Below are positions 9,471 through 17,402 of a stretch of 64,000 nucleotides of DNA, in pieces. The number at the start of each line of letters is the position of its first letter. Position 1 is the first letter of the stretch. The DNA lies in NCBI GenBank assembly GCA_030149245.1, contig JASBRX010000023.1, positions 1 to 64,000 on the forward strand, given 5' to 3'. The notes beneath the pieces were generated by a model. It was given only the letters and a program-made list of their open reading frames with translations, did no database searches and was not told the origin of the DNA. Source of the DNA: Sphingomonas bacterium (GTDB lineage Bacteria; Pseudomonadota; Alphaproteobacteria; Sphingomonadales; Sphingomonadaceae). The position numbers were made by a program, and so were the translations under genes.

Positions 9471-10076
9471 GTGTCCCGCGAAGCCCCCAAAGATCGCCCC
9501 AAGGCCCGTTTCCATGGCCGCGTCGAGGCGCCGGGGCGGCTATGCGCGGAGCCGGGCTGCACCGAACCGGGCGAGTTTCGCGCCCCGGCCGGGCCGGGCG
9601 GGCGCAGCGGCGACGGGCCGGGAGCCTATCGCTGGCTGTGCCTCGACCATGTCCGCGCGTTCAACTCGCGCTACAATTTCTTCGCGGGAATGAGCCCGGA
9701 GGAAATCCACGCGGCGCAGCGCCCCTATGCTGGCTGGGAAGCCGAATCGCGCGCCTTCACTGCGACCGGTGGCGCGGACCGCCCGCCGCGCTGGGCTGAC
9801 TTTGCCGATCCGCTCGACGCGATCGGCGCCCGCTTCCGCGCTGCCCGCCCGCAAGAGCGCAAGGACGGCAAGCCGCTATCGGGCAAGGATCGGGAGGCAT
9901 TGAAGGCGCTCGACCTCGACCTCGACGCCGATCGCACCGCGCTACGCCGCCGCTATTCGGACCTGGTCCGGCGTTACCACCCCGACCGCAATGGCGGCGA
10001 CCGCAGCCACGAGGGCGCGCTGCAGAAGGTGATCGCGGCCTATCAACAGCTGAAAGGCTCGCCAGCTTTCGCGTGA
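9471..10076 (+). CDS. J-domain (DnaJ-like) protein
   Basis: This 201-residue protein has its J domain at the C-terminus: LRRRYSDLVRRYHPDRNGG contains the HPD tripeptide that stimulates the ATPase of DnaK. The N-terminal half has a CAEPGCTEPGEFRAP segment, a CLDHVRAFN segment with further Cys/His, and YNFFAGMS, all typical of the alphaproteobacterial J-domain proteins encoded beside bolA and cobS. The start is GTG 9471 with GGAG six bases before; the longer open frame runs through bolA in antisense and is not coding. It probably acts as a specialised co-chaperone in the cytoplasm. Confidence 0.88.
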   Translation: MSREAPKDRPKARFHGRVEAPGRLCAEPGCTEPGEFRAPAGPGGRSGDGPGAYRWLCLDHVRAFNSRYNFFAGMSPEEIHAAQRPYAGWEAESRAFTATGGADRPPRWADFADPLDAIGARFRAARPQERKDGKPLSGKDREALKALDLDLDADRTALRRRYSDLVRRYHPDRNGGDRSHEGALQKVIAAYQQLKGSPAFA

Positions 10077-10080
10077 GGGC

Positions 10081-10902
10081 TTAGCTTCCGCAGCCGCCAC
10101 AGCCGCCGCCCCCACAACCGCTGCCGCCGCTATCGCTGCCGGAATCTCCGCCGCTGCCGCCGCCGTCCCCGCTCGCCGCGCGCAGCTTGTGGAAGGCGTC
10201 GAACTCCGATCCGGCCAGCACCGCAGTCCCGAACAAGGCGACCGCCATCGCGGTCTCGGCGGCCCGCGGCGCGCGGCGGATGCGGTCGGCATTCTTGCGC
10301 GCGGTGGTCAGCGCCTCGGTCCCGGCGCGCGTCAGGCGGGCAATCGTGGCGGCGCGGATCAGCGCGAGGAACGCGGTGACCACCAGCAGCGCGATCAGGA
10401 AGCCGACCGGGCGCTCGCGCGCCTCGCCGATCGCCAGCTTGGTCGCGCCGAACATCAGCAGCATCGCATAGGGTAGCAGCGCCCAATAGCGCAGGTTCGC
10501 GCGCTCGCTGCGGTCGAGCATCAGCCCTGCGCGCTCCAGATCGGTCTGGATGCGGCCCGCCTCGGGCCGCACCGCACGCTCGATCCGCGCCCAATCGAGC
10601 GGGGCGGTGAGTGCCAGCACGCCGGTCTCTGCGGCGCTGGCGGCGTTTCGGGAGAGGATATCGAACCGCCCCTTGTCGCCGACGACCAGTGCCTTGGCGG
10701 CCAGCAACCGCGCGGTCACGGTGTCGGCAAGCCGCGTGCTGCCGCCGGACAGATAGGCGAGCTGTTCGGGGTCGGTCACCGGGTGTCGCCGCCCCTCGGG
10801 CCGCATCCGTGCGGGAATGATGACGCCGAGCAGGATCACGATGAGCAACAGGGTGATGTAGAGCAGGAGAAAGGGACCACCAGTCCAGTCGAACGGGCCC
10901 AT
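10081..10902 (-). CDS. TIGR04222-type membrane protein with Gly/Cys-rich tail
   Basis: A 273-residue membrane protein. One helix lies at residues 9-30 (LLLYITLLLIVILLG), a soluble region with PEQLAYLSGG follows, two helices are near 145-190, and a last hydrophobic segment is near 225. The C-terminus is almost only Gly, Ser and Cys and ends GCGGGGCGGCGS. PEQLAYLSGG and the tail are the marks of the TIGR04222 family, whose function is unknown. The upstream gene, one base away, encodes its usual partner. Clustered cysteines could bind a metal or form disulfides, but that is inference. Confidence 0.8.
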   Translation of the reverse strand: MGPFDWTGGPFLLLYITLLLIVILLGVIIPARMRPEGRRHPVTDPEQLAYLSGGSTRLADTVTARLLAAKALVVGDKGRFDILSRNAASAAETGVLALTAPLDWARIERAVRPEAGRIQTDLERAGLMLDRSERANLRYWALLPYAMLLMFGATKLAIGEARERPVGFLIALLVVTAFLALIRAATIARLTRAGTEALTTARKNADRIRRAPRAAETAMAVALFGTAVLAGSEFDAFHKLRAASGDGGGSGGDSGSDSGGSGCGGGGCGGCGS

Positions 10903-10903
10903 A

Positions 10904-11479
10904 TCAGGTCACTCCAAGATAAAGCGCGAGCGCGGTCATCGTGAGCAGGACAAGCACGTAGAGCGCTGCCTGCCAGCGCGGCACGATGAATGCCTCGCGC
11001 GGATGCACCCGCCGCGCGCGGGGATCGTCGTTCAGCCGCCGGGCGGCTGAAGGCCAGATGTCGGAAGGGGGCGGAGCACCGAACGCAGCCTCGTAACGGG
11101 CCAGCGTATCGGCATATTGGCGGTAATAGCGGCGATGCTCGTCCGCCCCACCCGCGGTCGGGCCGTGATGGAGTGGACGGCCCAGCACATCGGGGCAGAA
11201 ATGCTCCCAATAGTCGCGGCTATAGGTCAAATGGAGGTGCCACGCCTGATCGACCGCGTCGGACGGGGTAGCGGGGGCGTCGCCGGTGACGGCGAGGAAA
11301 ACGAAGCGGCGATATTCCGCGATCACCCGCTCCGCCATCGCGGCGCTCCATCCATTTTCGCGCGCCAAGCGTGCGGAAAAGGAGAGCGCCGCTTCGGGGG
11401 GACCAATTTCGTAACTGCGCAGCATTTGCCAGACCGGGTGGCTGGCGGTGGAGCCGGGGAGGGCATCCGTGTCGCGCAT
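10904..11479 (-). CDS. Glycine-rich-domain-protein-like (DUF1399-type) membrane-anchored protein
   Basis: The protein has 191 residues. The central segment VDQAWHLHLTYSRDYW, with HHGPT shortly after, matches the GRDP/DUF1399 family (PF07173). A single hydrophobic helix, ALYVLVLLTMTALALYLG, ends the protein, so the soluble domain faces one side of the inner membrane. The gene is immediately upstream of the TIGR04222 gene in the same orientation, and the two are probably co-transcribed and work together; their role is not known. Its start codon is preceded within three bases by the perfect palindrome at 11482-11508. Confidence 0.75.
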   Translation of the reverse strand: MRDTDALPGSTASHPVWQMLRSYEIGPPEAALSFSARLARENGWSAAMAERVIAEYRRFVFLAVTGDAPATPSDAVDQAWHLHLTYSRDYWEHFCPDVLGRPLHHGPTAGGADEHRRYYRQYADTLARYEAAFGAPPPSDIWPSAARRLNDDPRARRVHPREAFIVPRWQAALYVLVLLTMTALALYLGVT

Positions 11480-11481
11480 TT

Positions 11482-11508
11482 ATTCTCCTACTATCATGGT
11501 AGGAGAAT
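11482..11508 (-). promoter_or_regulatory. Perfect 10-bp inverted repeat at promoter and ribosome site
   Basis: Arms ATTCTCCTAC and GTAGGAGAAT, perfectly complementary, are separated by seven bases. On the minus strand a TTGACA box (11515-11510) abuts the palindrome, and the inner part of the downstream arm, AGGAG, is placed as the Shine-Dalgarno sequence of the gene starting at 11479. It may be an operator covering the promoter, or an RNA hairpin hiding the ribosome site, or both. Confidence 0.75.
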
Positions 11509-11519
11509 CTGTCAAGCCG

Positions 11520-12188
11520 CTACCAGCCCTCCCCCGCATCGATCCGCGCGCGGCGTGCAACCTCTTCGGCGGTAGGGTCGGCGAACTGGAAGTCCGCAAT
11601 TTCGACCGCGCCCTTGACGTCATAGGTCGCCATCGCGATGCCGTTGCGGGTCAGGCGATGCTCGACCAGCGCGAGCGACCGGGGCGGGGTGCCGTCGCCG
11701 AACATCCGCTTGCCCGTTCCGAGCACCACCGGCGCGGTCATCGTGACGATCCGGTCGAGCAGGCCGCGTTCGAGCAGCTGCGGATAGAGCGTCGAACTGC
11801 CCTGAATGACGAGGTTCGGCCCGTCGCCGTCCCTGAGCGCGGCGAGCGCGTCCATATCGGCGAGCCGTTCGCTGCCCTCCCATGCCAGCGGTGCATCGCT
11901 GGTCGTCAGCACATATTTGCGGATCGTGCGGAACAGGTCGCCAATCTCGTCGCCCTCCGGCGCGAACGGCCAGTGCGCGGCGAAAATCTCATAGGTGCGC
12001 CGACCGAGCAGCAGGTCGAACGGCGGCTTGAACACGCTGTCGATCTGGTTGCCGATGCCTTCGTCGAACAAGGCGGCGAGCCAGCCGCCCTGTTCGAACC
12101 CGCCGGTCCAGTCCTCTTCGGGGCCGCCGGGGGCCTGCATCACTCCGTCGAGGCTGACAAAGGCGGCGCCGATAATGCGTCGTGGCAT
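11520..12188 (-). CDS. Dihydrofolate reductase family (RibD C-terminal-like) protein
   Basis: A 222-residue protein of the RibD_C fold. It begins RRIIGAAFVSLDGVMQAPGG, followed by LLLGRRTYEIFAAHWP and a late VLGTGKRMFGDG, the order seen in the stand-alone YyaP/YwjB-type dihydrofolate reductase-like proteins. An NADPH-dependent reductase activity is the family expectation; the substrate is unknown, and these proteins are not the house-keeping FolA. It reads toward the palindrome-controlled pair but is separated from it by that promoter. Confidence 0.85.
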   Translation of the reverse strand: MPRRIIGAAFVSLDGVMQAPGGPEEDWTGGFEQGGWLAALFDEGIGNQIDSVFKPPFDLLLGRRTYEIFAAHWPFAPEGDEIGDLFRTIRKYVLTTSDAPLAWEGSERLADMDALAALRDGDGPNLVIQGSSTLYPQLLERGLLDRIVTMTAPVVLGTGKRMFGDGTPPRSLALVEHRLTRNGIAMATYDVKGAVEIADFQFADPTAEEVARRARIDAGEGW

Positions 12189-12200
12189 TGAGTTGCTCCT

Positions 12201-12860
12201 TTAATCGCGGTCGGGTGCGCCGAGCGGGAAGAAATGGCGATAAGGCCGCGCGCCATCGACCGCGCGCGCGACCGAAGGATGCGCGAGCAGCCGGGCGCGA
12301 TAGGCGCGGAGATTGGCGTGCGCCTCGGGGATCGGGATGATCCAGTCGGCGTAGAAGAGCGCGGGCGCGGCGGACAGGTCGGCGAGGGTGAACCCGTCGG
12401 TCGCCGCCCAGGTCCGTCCCGCGAGATACGCGTCGAACCAGGCGTAGCTGGTGGCGAGCTGGGCCGTGACCTGCTCGTCCGCCAGCGGGTCGCGCTTGTC
12501 CGCCGGCCGGATCGCGTTGAACACCAGTCGCGTGGCGGGGTCCATCACCTGCTGGTCGAACAATCGGTCGAGCATCCGCACTTGCAACGCCGCGTCCGGG
12601 TCGCCGGGAATCAGGCGCGGGCTGCCCGACAGTCGGTCGACATGCTCGGCGATGACGCTCGATTCCCCCAGCACCAGATCGCCATCGACCAGCAGCGGGA
12701 AGCGCTTGAACGGCCAGAGTTCGGCCCAGCGCGCGCTATTCTCCGCTTCGTCGGGCGCGACGATCTTCAGCGTGAAGGGCAGGTCATGTTCGTAGAAAGC
12801 GATCAGCGCCTTCCAGCAATAAGACGAAAAGGGGTGAGCATAGAGCTCCGGCGCGCTCAT
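12201..12860 (-). CDS. Glutathione S-transferase family protein
   Basis: This 219-residue protein has an N-terminal thioredoxin-like domain (ELYAHPFSSYCWKALIAFYE, then FPLLVDGDLVLGESSVIAEH with the Glu-Ser that binds glutathione) and an all-helical C-terminal domain with FTLADLSAAPALFYADW. The ATG at 12860 overlaps the stop of the VOC gene by four bases, so the longer open frame reading into that gene is not used. The Cys-Trp-Lys in the active-site region suggests a beta/omega-like class. Its partner gene in the same operon is a two-domain glyoxalase-fold protein, which hints at detoxification of an electrophile. Confidence 0.87.
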   Translation of the reverse strand: MSAPELYAHPFSSYCWKALIAFYEHDLPFTLKIVAPDEAENSARWAELWPFKRFPLLVDGDLVLGESSVIAEHVDRLSGSPRLIPGDPDAALQVRMLDRLFDQQVMDPATRLVFNAIRPADKRDPLADEQVTAQLATSYAWFDAYLAGRTWAATDGFTLADLSAAPALFYADWIIPIPEAHANLRAYRARLLAHPSVARAVDGARPYRHFFPLGAPDRD

Positions 12861-13648
12861 TTGGGCGCGACCAGTCCGAACACCGCGCCATGCGGGTCGG
12901 TGGCGTGGAATACGCGTTCGCCGCCCGGCACCTCCATCGGATCGGCGAGCGGGGTGCCGCCGAGTTCCTTCACCCTGGCATGAGCCGCCTCGATATCCGG
13001 CACGCGGAAATAGAAGGTCCAGCCGACCGGATGCTCGGCCTTTTCGCGCGGCATCATTGCGCCCCAGATGCTGTCCATCGCCTCGCCCGCATCCTTGCCG
13101 CGCAGGAAGCTGTATTCGCCCCATGGCATCGGCATGCCGCCCGCCTTTTCCCAGCCGAACAGGCCCGAATAGAAGGCGAAACCGGCGTCGGCGTCGCTGG
13201 TCTGCAACTCGTTCCAGCTGACATGGCCCTCACCCATCCGGGCAAAGGCGGTGCTGCTTTCGGGGCTGAACCCGCGCATCACATAGAAGACGACGCCCTG
13301 CGGGTCGGCGACCATCGCGAAGCGGCCGACGTCGGGGATGTCGGTCGGCGGCACATGCACCGATCCGCCCGCGGCCTTGAGCTGCTCCACCGTGGCGTCG
13401 ACATCATCGACCCCGACATAGCCGAGCCATCCCGCCTTCGCTCCGCCCGCCAGCATGTTTGCGTCGAGCGTCAGCATCCCGCCAATGTCGCCATCGGGTG
13501 CGTGCAGGATGCGATATTCCGCATCGCCCGGCGCCATCGACTCCGCGTCGATGGTCCAGCCGACTACGGCCTCGTAAAAGGACCGCGACGCCGCCGCGTC
13601 GGGAGTCATCAGTTCGTACCAGATCCAGCTGCCATGGGGGTTGGTCAT
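12857..13648 (-). CDS. Two-domain VOC (glyoxalase/bleomycin resistance fold) protein
   Basis: The protein has 263 residues made of two tandem VOC modules. The first begins WIWYELMTPDAAASRSFYEA and the second VSWNELQTSDADAGFAFYSG; both contain the FYxxxxGW turn of this fold. Such proteins are commonly annotated as glyoxalase-like or as bleomycin-resistance relatives, and their substrates are mostly unknown. The ATG at 13648 is chosen since the frame before it runs into the repeat at 13672. It is translationally coupled with the downstream GST. Confidence 0.88.
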   Translation of the reverse strand: MTNPHGSWIWYELMTPDAAASRSFYEAVVGWTIDAESMAPGDAEYRILHAPDGDIGGMLTLDANMLAGGAKAGWLGYVGVDDVDATVEQLKAAGGSVHVPPTDIPDVGRFAMVADPQGVVFYVMRGFSPESSTAFARMGEGHVSWNELQTSDADAGFAFYSGLFGWEKAGGMPMPWGEYSFLRGKDAGEAMDSIWGAMMPREKAEHPVGWTFYFRVPDIEAAHARVKELGGTPLADPMEVPGGERVFHATDPHGAVFGLVAPK

Positions 13649-13671
13649 GTCGGGTCCCCCTCTCGATCTAA

Positions 13672-13780
13672 CGCCCCTCCCCTTCCGGGGAGGGGTTGGG
13701 GGTGGGGCGTTCAAGTCTCACCGAGACCGATCGCCTAGTGGATAGGCCCCACCCCACCCCCCCCTGAAGGGGAGGGGCTA
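13672..13780. repeat. Paired GC-rich inverted repeat, second subfamily
   Basis: Two inverted G/C-only stretches face each other: CGCCCCTCCCCTTCCGGGG and the following GTTGGGGGTGGGGCG on the left (13672-13710), and GCCCCACCCC with CTGAAGGGGAGGGGC on the right (13746-13780). The sequence differs from the family at 2732 but the architecture is the same. It fills most of the gap between the VOC gene and the DUF1428 gene. Confidence 0.7.
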
Positions 13781-13791
13781 AGTGTGTCAGC

Positions 13792-14517
13792 TCACCCCTT
13801 CGCCGTATCCAGGATCGGCGCGAAGCCGCCCCACATCATCCGCTTCCCGTCGAACGGCGGCTCGGGTTCGCGGTTGCTGTCGTCCGCCATGATCGCCTCC
13901 CAGGCGGTGTCGCGCGCCGCCTTGTCGGGCCATTCGATCCAGGCATAGACGACGCTTTCGTCGGCCCGCTTGAGCGTGGCGCGGTTATAGTCGGTGACCT
14001 TGCCATCGGGGGTGTCATCAGCCCACGCCTCAACCACGCGCAGCGCGCCATGTGCCTGAAAGATCGGCGCCATCCGCGCGGCCAGTTCATGATAGGCGTC
14101 CCGCTTGGCGGTCGGCACCGGGAGGAGGTAGCCATCGATATAGCCCGGCGCGGTCGTGGCCGGCCCGGTATCGACGATCGCCTCGAACCCGGCGAAGATC
14201 ATGCGGCTGCCGTCGAACGGCATGTCCTTCATCGCCTCGGCGGCATTGGGGTCGCTCATCATCTTTTCGTTCGCCGCATCGCGCGTCGCCTTGTCCGGAT
14301 ATTCGAGCCAGCTGAACAACACCGTCTCGTCGTCCTTCAGGCCGACCGATTGCTTGAGGTCGTTGACCTTCCCATCGGGCACATCATCGCCCCACGCTTC
14401 GACGAACCGCGTCGCGCCCAGCCCCTTGAACAGGTCGATCGCGCTATGCGCGTGCTTGATATACGCCGCCTTGTTGGCGTTCGGGACGGGGGTCAGAAAT
14501 CCTTCGACATAGGTCAT
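13792..14517 (-). CDS. Tandem DUF1428 protein
   Basis: The 241-residue protein is made of two copies of the same module. The first opens MTYVEGFLTPVPNANKAAY and the second YIDGYLLPVPTAKRDAY; each continues through VVEAWxDDxPDGKV and WxEYPDKATRD or its variant, and ends with FDGxRMxxGGF. DUF1428 proteins are small ferredoxin-like-fold proteins of unknown function, usually single-domain, so a tandem fusion is the point of note here. It precedes nothing obvious on the same strand; the PhnB-like gene lies upstream, 18 bases away, probably in one transcript. Confidence 0.88.
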   Translation of the reverse strand: MTYVEGFLTPVPNANKAAYIKHAHSAIDLFKGLGATRFVEAWGDDVPDGKVNDLKQSVGLKDDETVLFSWLEYPDKATRDAANEKMMSDPNAAEAMKDMPFDGSRMIFAGFEAIVDTGPATTAPGYIDGYLLPVPTAKRDAYHELAARMAPIFQAHGALRVVEAWADDTPDGKVTDYNRATLKRADESVVYAWIEWPDKAARDTAWEAIMADDSNREPEPPFDGKRMMWGGFAPILDTAKG

Positions 14518-14535
14518 GGCATCTCTCCGTTTGGT

Positions 14536-15030
14536 TCAGGCGGACACGGCCGCTCCCGCCGCCGCCGCCTCGATCATTGCAATGTCGATCTTCTTCATCG
14601 TCATCATCGCCTGCATCGCGCGTTGCGCTGCGGCCATGTCGGGATTGTCCCACACCAGCTGCATCAGCCGGTCGGGCGTGATCTGCCAGCTCACCCCCCA
14701 TTTGTCCTTGCACCAGCCGCACTGGCTCTCCGCCCCACCATCGGCGGTGAGCGCGGTCCACAGCCGGTCGGTCTCGGCCTGGTCGGGCGTGTGGATGATG
14801 AAGCTCACCGCCTCGCTATGCTGAAACATCGGCCCGCCATTCAGCAGCAGGTAACGGTGCCCGGCCAGTTCGATTTCGGCGATGATGACGTCGCCCGCCT
14901 TCTGGCTCGGCGTGTCAATCGGCGTGCGTTCAATGCGGATGATGCGGCTGCCCGGGATCAGCGCCGTGTAGAACGCCGCCTGTTCCTCGGCGGTATAGTT
15001 GCTCCAGATACAGGTCGTCATGCGCGTCAT
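14536..15030 (-). CDS. PhnB-like VOC family protein
   Basis: A 164-residue protein. TTCIWSNYTAEEQAAFYTAL, then HRYLLLNGGPMFQHSEAVSF, and later CGWCKDKWGVSWQITPDRL, are the standard segments of the PhnB/3-demethylubiquinone-like VOC proteins. The biochemical role is unknown; members are often encoded next to YCII, DUF1428 and sigma-factor genes. ATG 15030 has an AGGAG site eight bases ahead. It is divergent from the HxlR regulator gene at 15190, which is the likely controller of this pair. Confidence 0.88.
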   Translation of the reverse strand: MTRMTTCIWSNYTAEEQAAFYTALIPGSRIIRIERTPIDTPSQKAGDVIIAEIELAGHRYLLLNGGPMFQHSEAVSFIIHTPDQAETDRLWTALTADGGAESQCGWCKDKWGVSWQITPDRLMQLVWDNPDMAAAQRAMQAMMTMKKIDIAMIEAAAAGAAVSA

Positions 15031-15125
15031 GGCAGCTCTCCTGGATTGCAGCACGCGACCGTGTCGGTGATCGCTTTGCGAAACGCAGCGGTTCGAATCG
15101 CTTGCTTGAGCGTGATGCCGTGATC

Positions 15126-15161
15126 AGTTATCAAAAGCAACCATGAAGTTAGAAAAAGTGA
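15126..15161. promoter_or_regulatory. Two direct repeats in the HxlR divergent promoter region
   Basis: AGTTATCAAAAGC at 15126 and AGTTAGAAAAAGT at 15147 are 21 bases apart, two helical turns, in the gap between the PhnB-like gene and the HxlR gene. HxlR proteins bind as dimers to such intergenic sites and usually control the divergent gene. The identity as operator is inference from position and spacing. Confidence 0.4.
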
Positions 15162-15189
15162 CTAAGTTGATCGTGCGTCGGAAATCGCT

Positions 15190-15876
15190 GTGAAGAAAGA
15201 ACGGCGGCGCTGGTATGACGACGCCTGCGGCACGGCGATGGCGCTGGAGCTGGTAGGGGAGCGCTGGTCGCTGATGATCGTGCGCGAGCTGATGTTCGGC
15301 CCGCGCCGGTTCAGCGAGATCAAGACGGCACTGCCTGGCATTTCGGCCAATGTCCTGACCCAGCGGCTCGAGGGGCTGGAGGAGTCGGGCATCCTGACGC
15401 GCGAGAAGCTTCCGCCGCCGGCGAACGCGCAGGTCTATTCGCTGACCCCGTGGGGCTATGAGGCGGAAAAGCCGATTCAGCTGCTCGGCGCCTGGGCGGT
15501 GCGGTCGCCCGAACATGATCCGACGCTGCATCTCTCGGCGGCCTCTGCGATGATGTCGCTGCGGACCATGCACAATCCCGGGCTGACCGGCGATCTCGAT
15601 TTCGTCGTCGGGTTTCGCATGGGCGACGACGCGTTCGTCGGGCGCTACAATCGCGACGGCATCGACCTGAAGCGCGGCGATCCCGGCGGCGCGGACGTGA
15701 TCTTCACCGGCCCGCCGACCGCCATTGCCGGGGCCATGTATGGCGGCGCGCTGGAGGAGCTGGAGGCGGCCGGGGTGCTGCGGATCGAGGGTGACCACGC
15801 GCTGGCCGAAGCCTTTGCCACCCGCTTCCCTCTGCCCGCCAAGTGGAATGCGGAGCCGGGTTCGGGCGCCCACTGA
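15190..15876 (+). CDS. HxlR family transcriptional regulator with C-terminal SCP2-like domain
   Basis: A 228-residue protein. The first 110 residues are a winged helix of the HxlR type: [20 protein letters not shown], then [20 protein letters not shown] and [13 protein letters not shown]. The rest resembles the sterol-carrier-like domain attached to many proteobacterial HxlR proteins ([19 protein letters not shown] and [15 protein letters not shown]), which may bind a hydrophobic ligand. The start is GTG 15190. The gene is divergent from the PhnB/DUF1428 genes and probably regulates them in response to a small molecule. Confidence 0.88.
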   Translation: MKKERRRWYDDACGTAMALELVGERWSLMIVRELMFGPRRFSEIKTALPGISANVLTQRLEGLEESGILTREKLPPPANAQVYSLTPWGYEAEKPIQLLGAWAVRSPEHDPTLHLSAASAMMSLRTMHNPGLTGDLDFVVGFRMGDDAFVGRYNRDGIDLKRGDPGGADVIFTGPPTAIAGAMYGGALEELEAAGVLRIEGDHALAEAFATRFPLPAKWNAEPGSGAH

Positions 15877-15995
15877 CCTTTGGGTCGGGTGGCTGCTGGG
15901 TGCGGATTGTGCCACCGACGCCGCGCCGCGCTTGCGGAGCGGCACGCGAGCCGATACCGCACCGCAAAAGACCCGTCCCGAGTCCGAAAGTCCCC

Positions 15996-17000
15996 ATGAC
16001 CAGCATCCCGAACACCCAGCCCGACAGCCGCGACACGACGATCCTGCAGGCGCCCGACAAGACGGTCAGCGTCCGCGACCTGTTCGGCATCGACATCGAC
16101 ATGGAAGTGCCGGCGTTCAGCGTGGCGGATGAGCGCGTGCCGGACCTCGACCCGGCCTATGTGTTCGACGCGGACACGACGCTCGCGATCCTGGCGGGGT
16201 TCGCGCACAACCGCCGCGTGATGATCCAGGGCTATCACGGCACGGGCAAGTCGTCGCACATCGAACAGGTTGCCGCGCGCCTCAACTGGCCGTGCATCCG
16301 CATCAACCTCGACGCGCATATCAGCCGCATCGACCTGATCGGCCGCGATGCGATCGTGCTGAAGGACGGGGTGCAGGTTACCGAGTTTCGCGAAGGCCTG
16401 CTGCCCTGGGCGCTGCAGACACCGACCGCTCTGGTGTTCGACGAATATGATGCCGGTCGCCCCGATGTGATGTTCGTGATCCAGCGCGTGCTGGAGACCG
16501 AGGGCAAGCTGACCCTGCTCGACCAGAATCGCGTGATCCGCCCGAACCCGTATTTCCGCCTGTTCGCCACCGCCAACACGGTCGGCCTGGGCGACACCAG
16601 CGGGCTGTATCACGGGACGCAGCAGATCAACCAGGGCCAGATGGACCGCTGGAACATCGTCGTCACGCTCAACTACCTCCCCGCCGCGACCGAGGCGCAG
16701 ATCGTGCTCGCCAAGAGCGGCGACTATGACAAGCCGGGCGGCAAGGAGCTGGTCGAGAACATGGTCCGCGTCGCCGAGCTGACGCGGCGCGGCTTCATCA
16801 ACGGCGACATTTCGACCGTGATGTCGCCCCGCACGGTGATCACCTGGGCGCAGAATACCGAGATTTTCAAGGACGCCGGCTTCGCCTTCCGCCTGAGCTT
16901 CCTCAACAAGTGCGACGAAGCGGAACGGTCGCTGGTGGCGGAATATTACCAGCGCGTGTTCGGCAAGGACCTGCCCGAGAGCGTGGTGGGGAAGGCTTGA
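15996..17000 (+). CDS. cobS: CobS-type AAA+ ATPase (cobaltochelatase subunit)
   Basis: This AAA+ protein of 334 residues has Walker [10 protein letters not shown] near residue 80, Walker [11 protein letters not shown], and the sensor segment [20 protein letters not shown] that is characteristic of CobS. In B12 producers CobS with CobT powers cobalt insertion by CobN. No cobN or other cobalamin gene is in this window. The ATG at 15996 is the first that gives the family N-terminus ([20 protein letters not shown]). A short gene overlaps its stop, and cobT follows after an inverted chemoreceptor gene, an unusual separation. Confidence 0.92.
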   Translation: MTSIPNTQPDSRDTTILQAPDKTVSVRDLFGIDIDMEVPAFSVADERVPDLDPAYVFDADTTLAILAGFAHNRRVMIQGYHGTGKSSHIEQVAARLNWPCIRINLDAHISRIDLIGRDAIVLKDGVQVTEFREGLLPWALQTPTALVFDEYDAGRPDVMFVIQRVLETEGKLTLLDQNRVIRPNPYFRLFATANTVGLGDTSGLYHGTQQINQGQMDRWNIVVTLNYLPAATEAQIVLAKSGDYDKPGGKELVENMVRVAELTRRGFINGDISTVMSPRTVITWAQNTEIFKDAGFAFRLSFLNKCDEAERSLVAEYYQRVFGKDLPESVVGKA

Positions 17001-17356
17001 TGGGTGCGGCGAGCGGGAGCCTCGTGGCAATCGCCCTCGTCGCCCTGTTCGCCCATTTGAGTTCGGACCGAAGCGTACCGGTGACCGTGCTGAACTGTTA
17101 CAGCACCACGTCGGACTTCAAGGTTTCGATCGACGGTCGGTCGCTGCAGCTGCTGCCGCCTGCAGAGCGCAATGACTCGGTCGCCGTTTGCCACGACGGC
17201 ACCGTGAACGTTGGTGCAACTGCGGCGGTGGTGATCGAGCGTGGGCGTGAGACACGCCGACTATTCTTGCCAATCACGCGCGATGTGCGCGTGATCGCAA
17301 TTGACGCACACGCCCTGACAGCGAAGACGGCGCGCGAACTCCCGATGCTCGATTAG
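17000..17356 (+). CDS. Hypothetical membrane-anchored small protein
   Basis: The ATG at 17000 shares one base with the cobS stop (TGATG), giving 118 residues. One hydrophobic segment near the N-terminus, GSLVAIALVALFAHL, would be a signal anchor. The remainder (VTVLNCYSTTSDFKVSIDG, then a beta-rich region with VVIERGRETRRLFLPI) would be outside the cytoplasm. I do not recognise the family. The tight overlap suggests it is translated from the cobS message; whether it has any part in CobS function is unknown. Confidence 0.6.
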   Translation: MGAASGSLVAIALVALFAHLSSDRSVPVTVLNCYSTTSDFKVSIDGRSLQLLPPAERNDSVAVCHDGTVNVGATAAVVIERGRETRRLFLPITRDVRVIAIDAHALTAKTARELPMLD

Positions 17357-17402
17357 GAGGTTGAGGCCCGCTGGTCCGCTGCCCCAACCTGCCTGCAATG
17401 CC

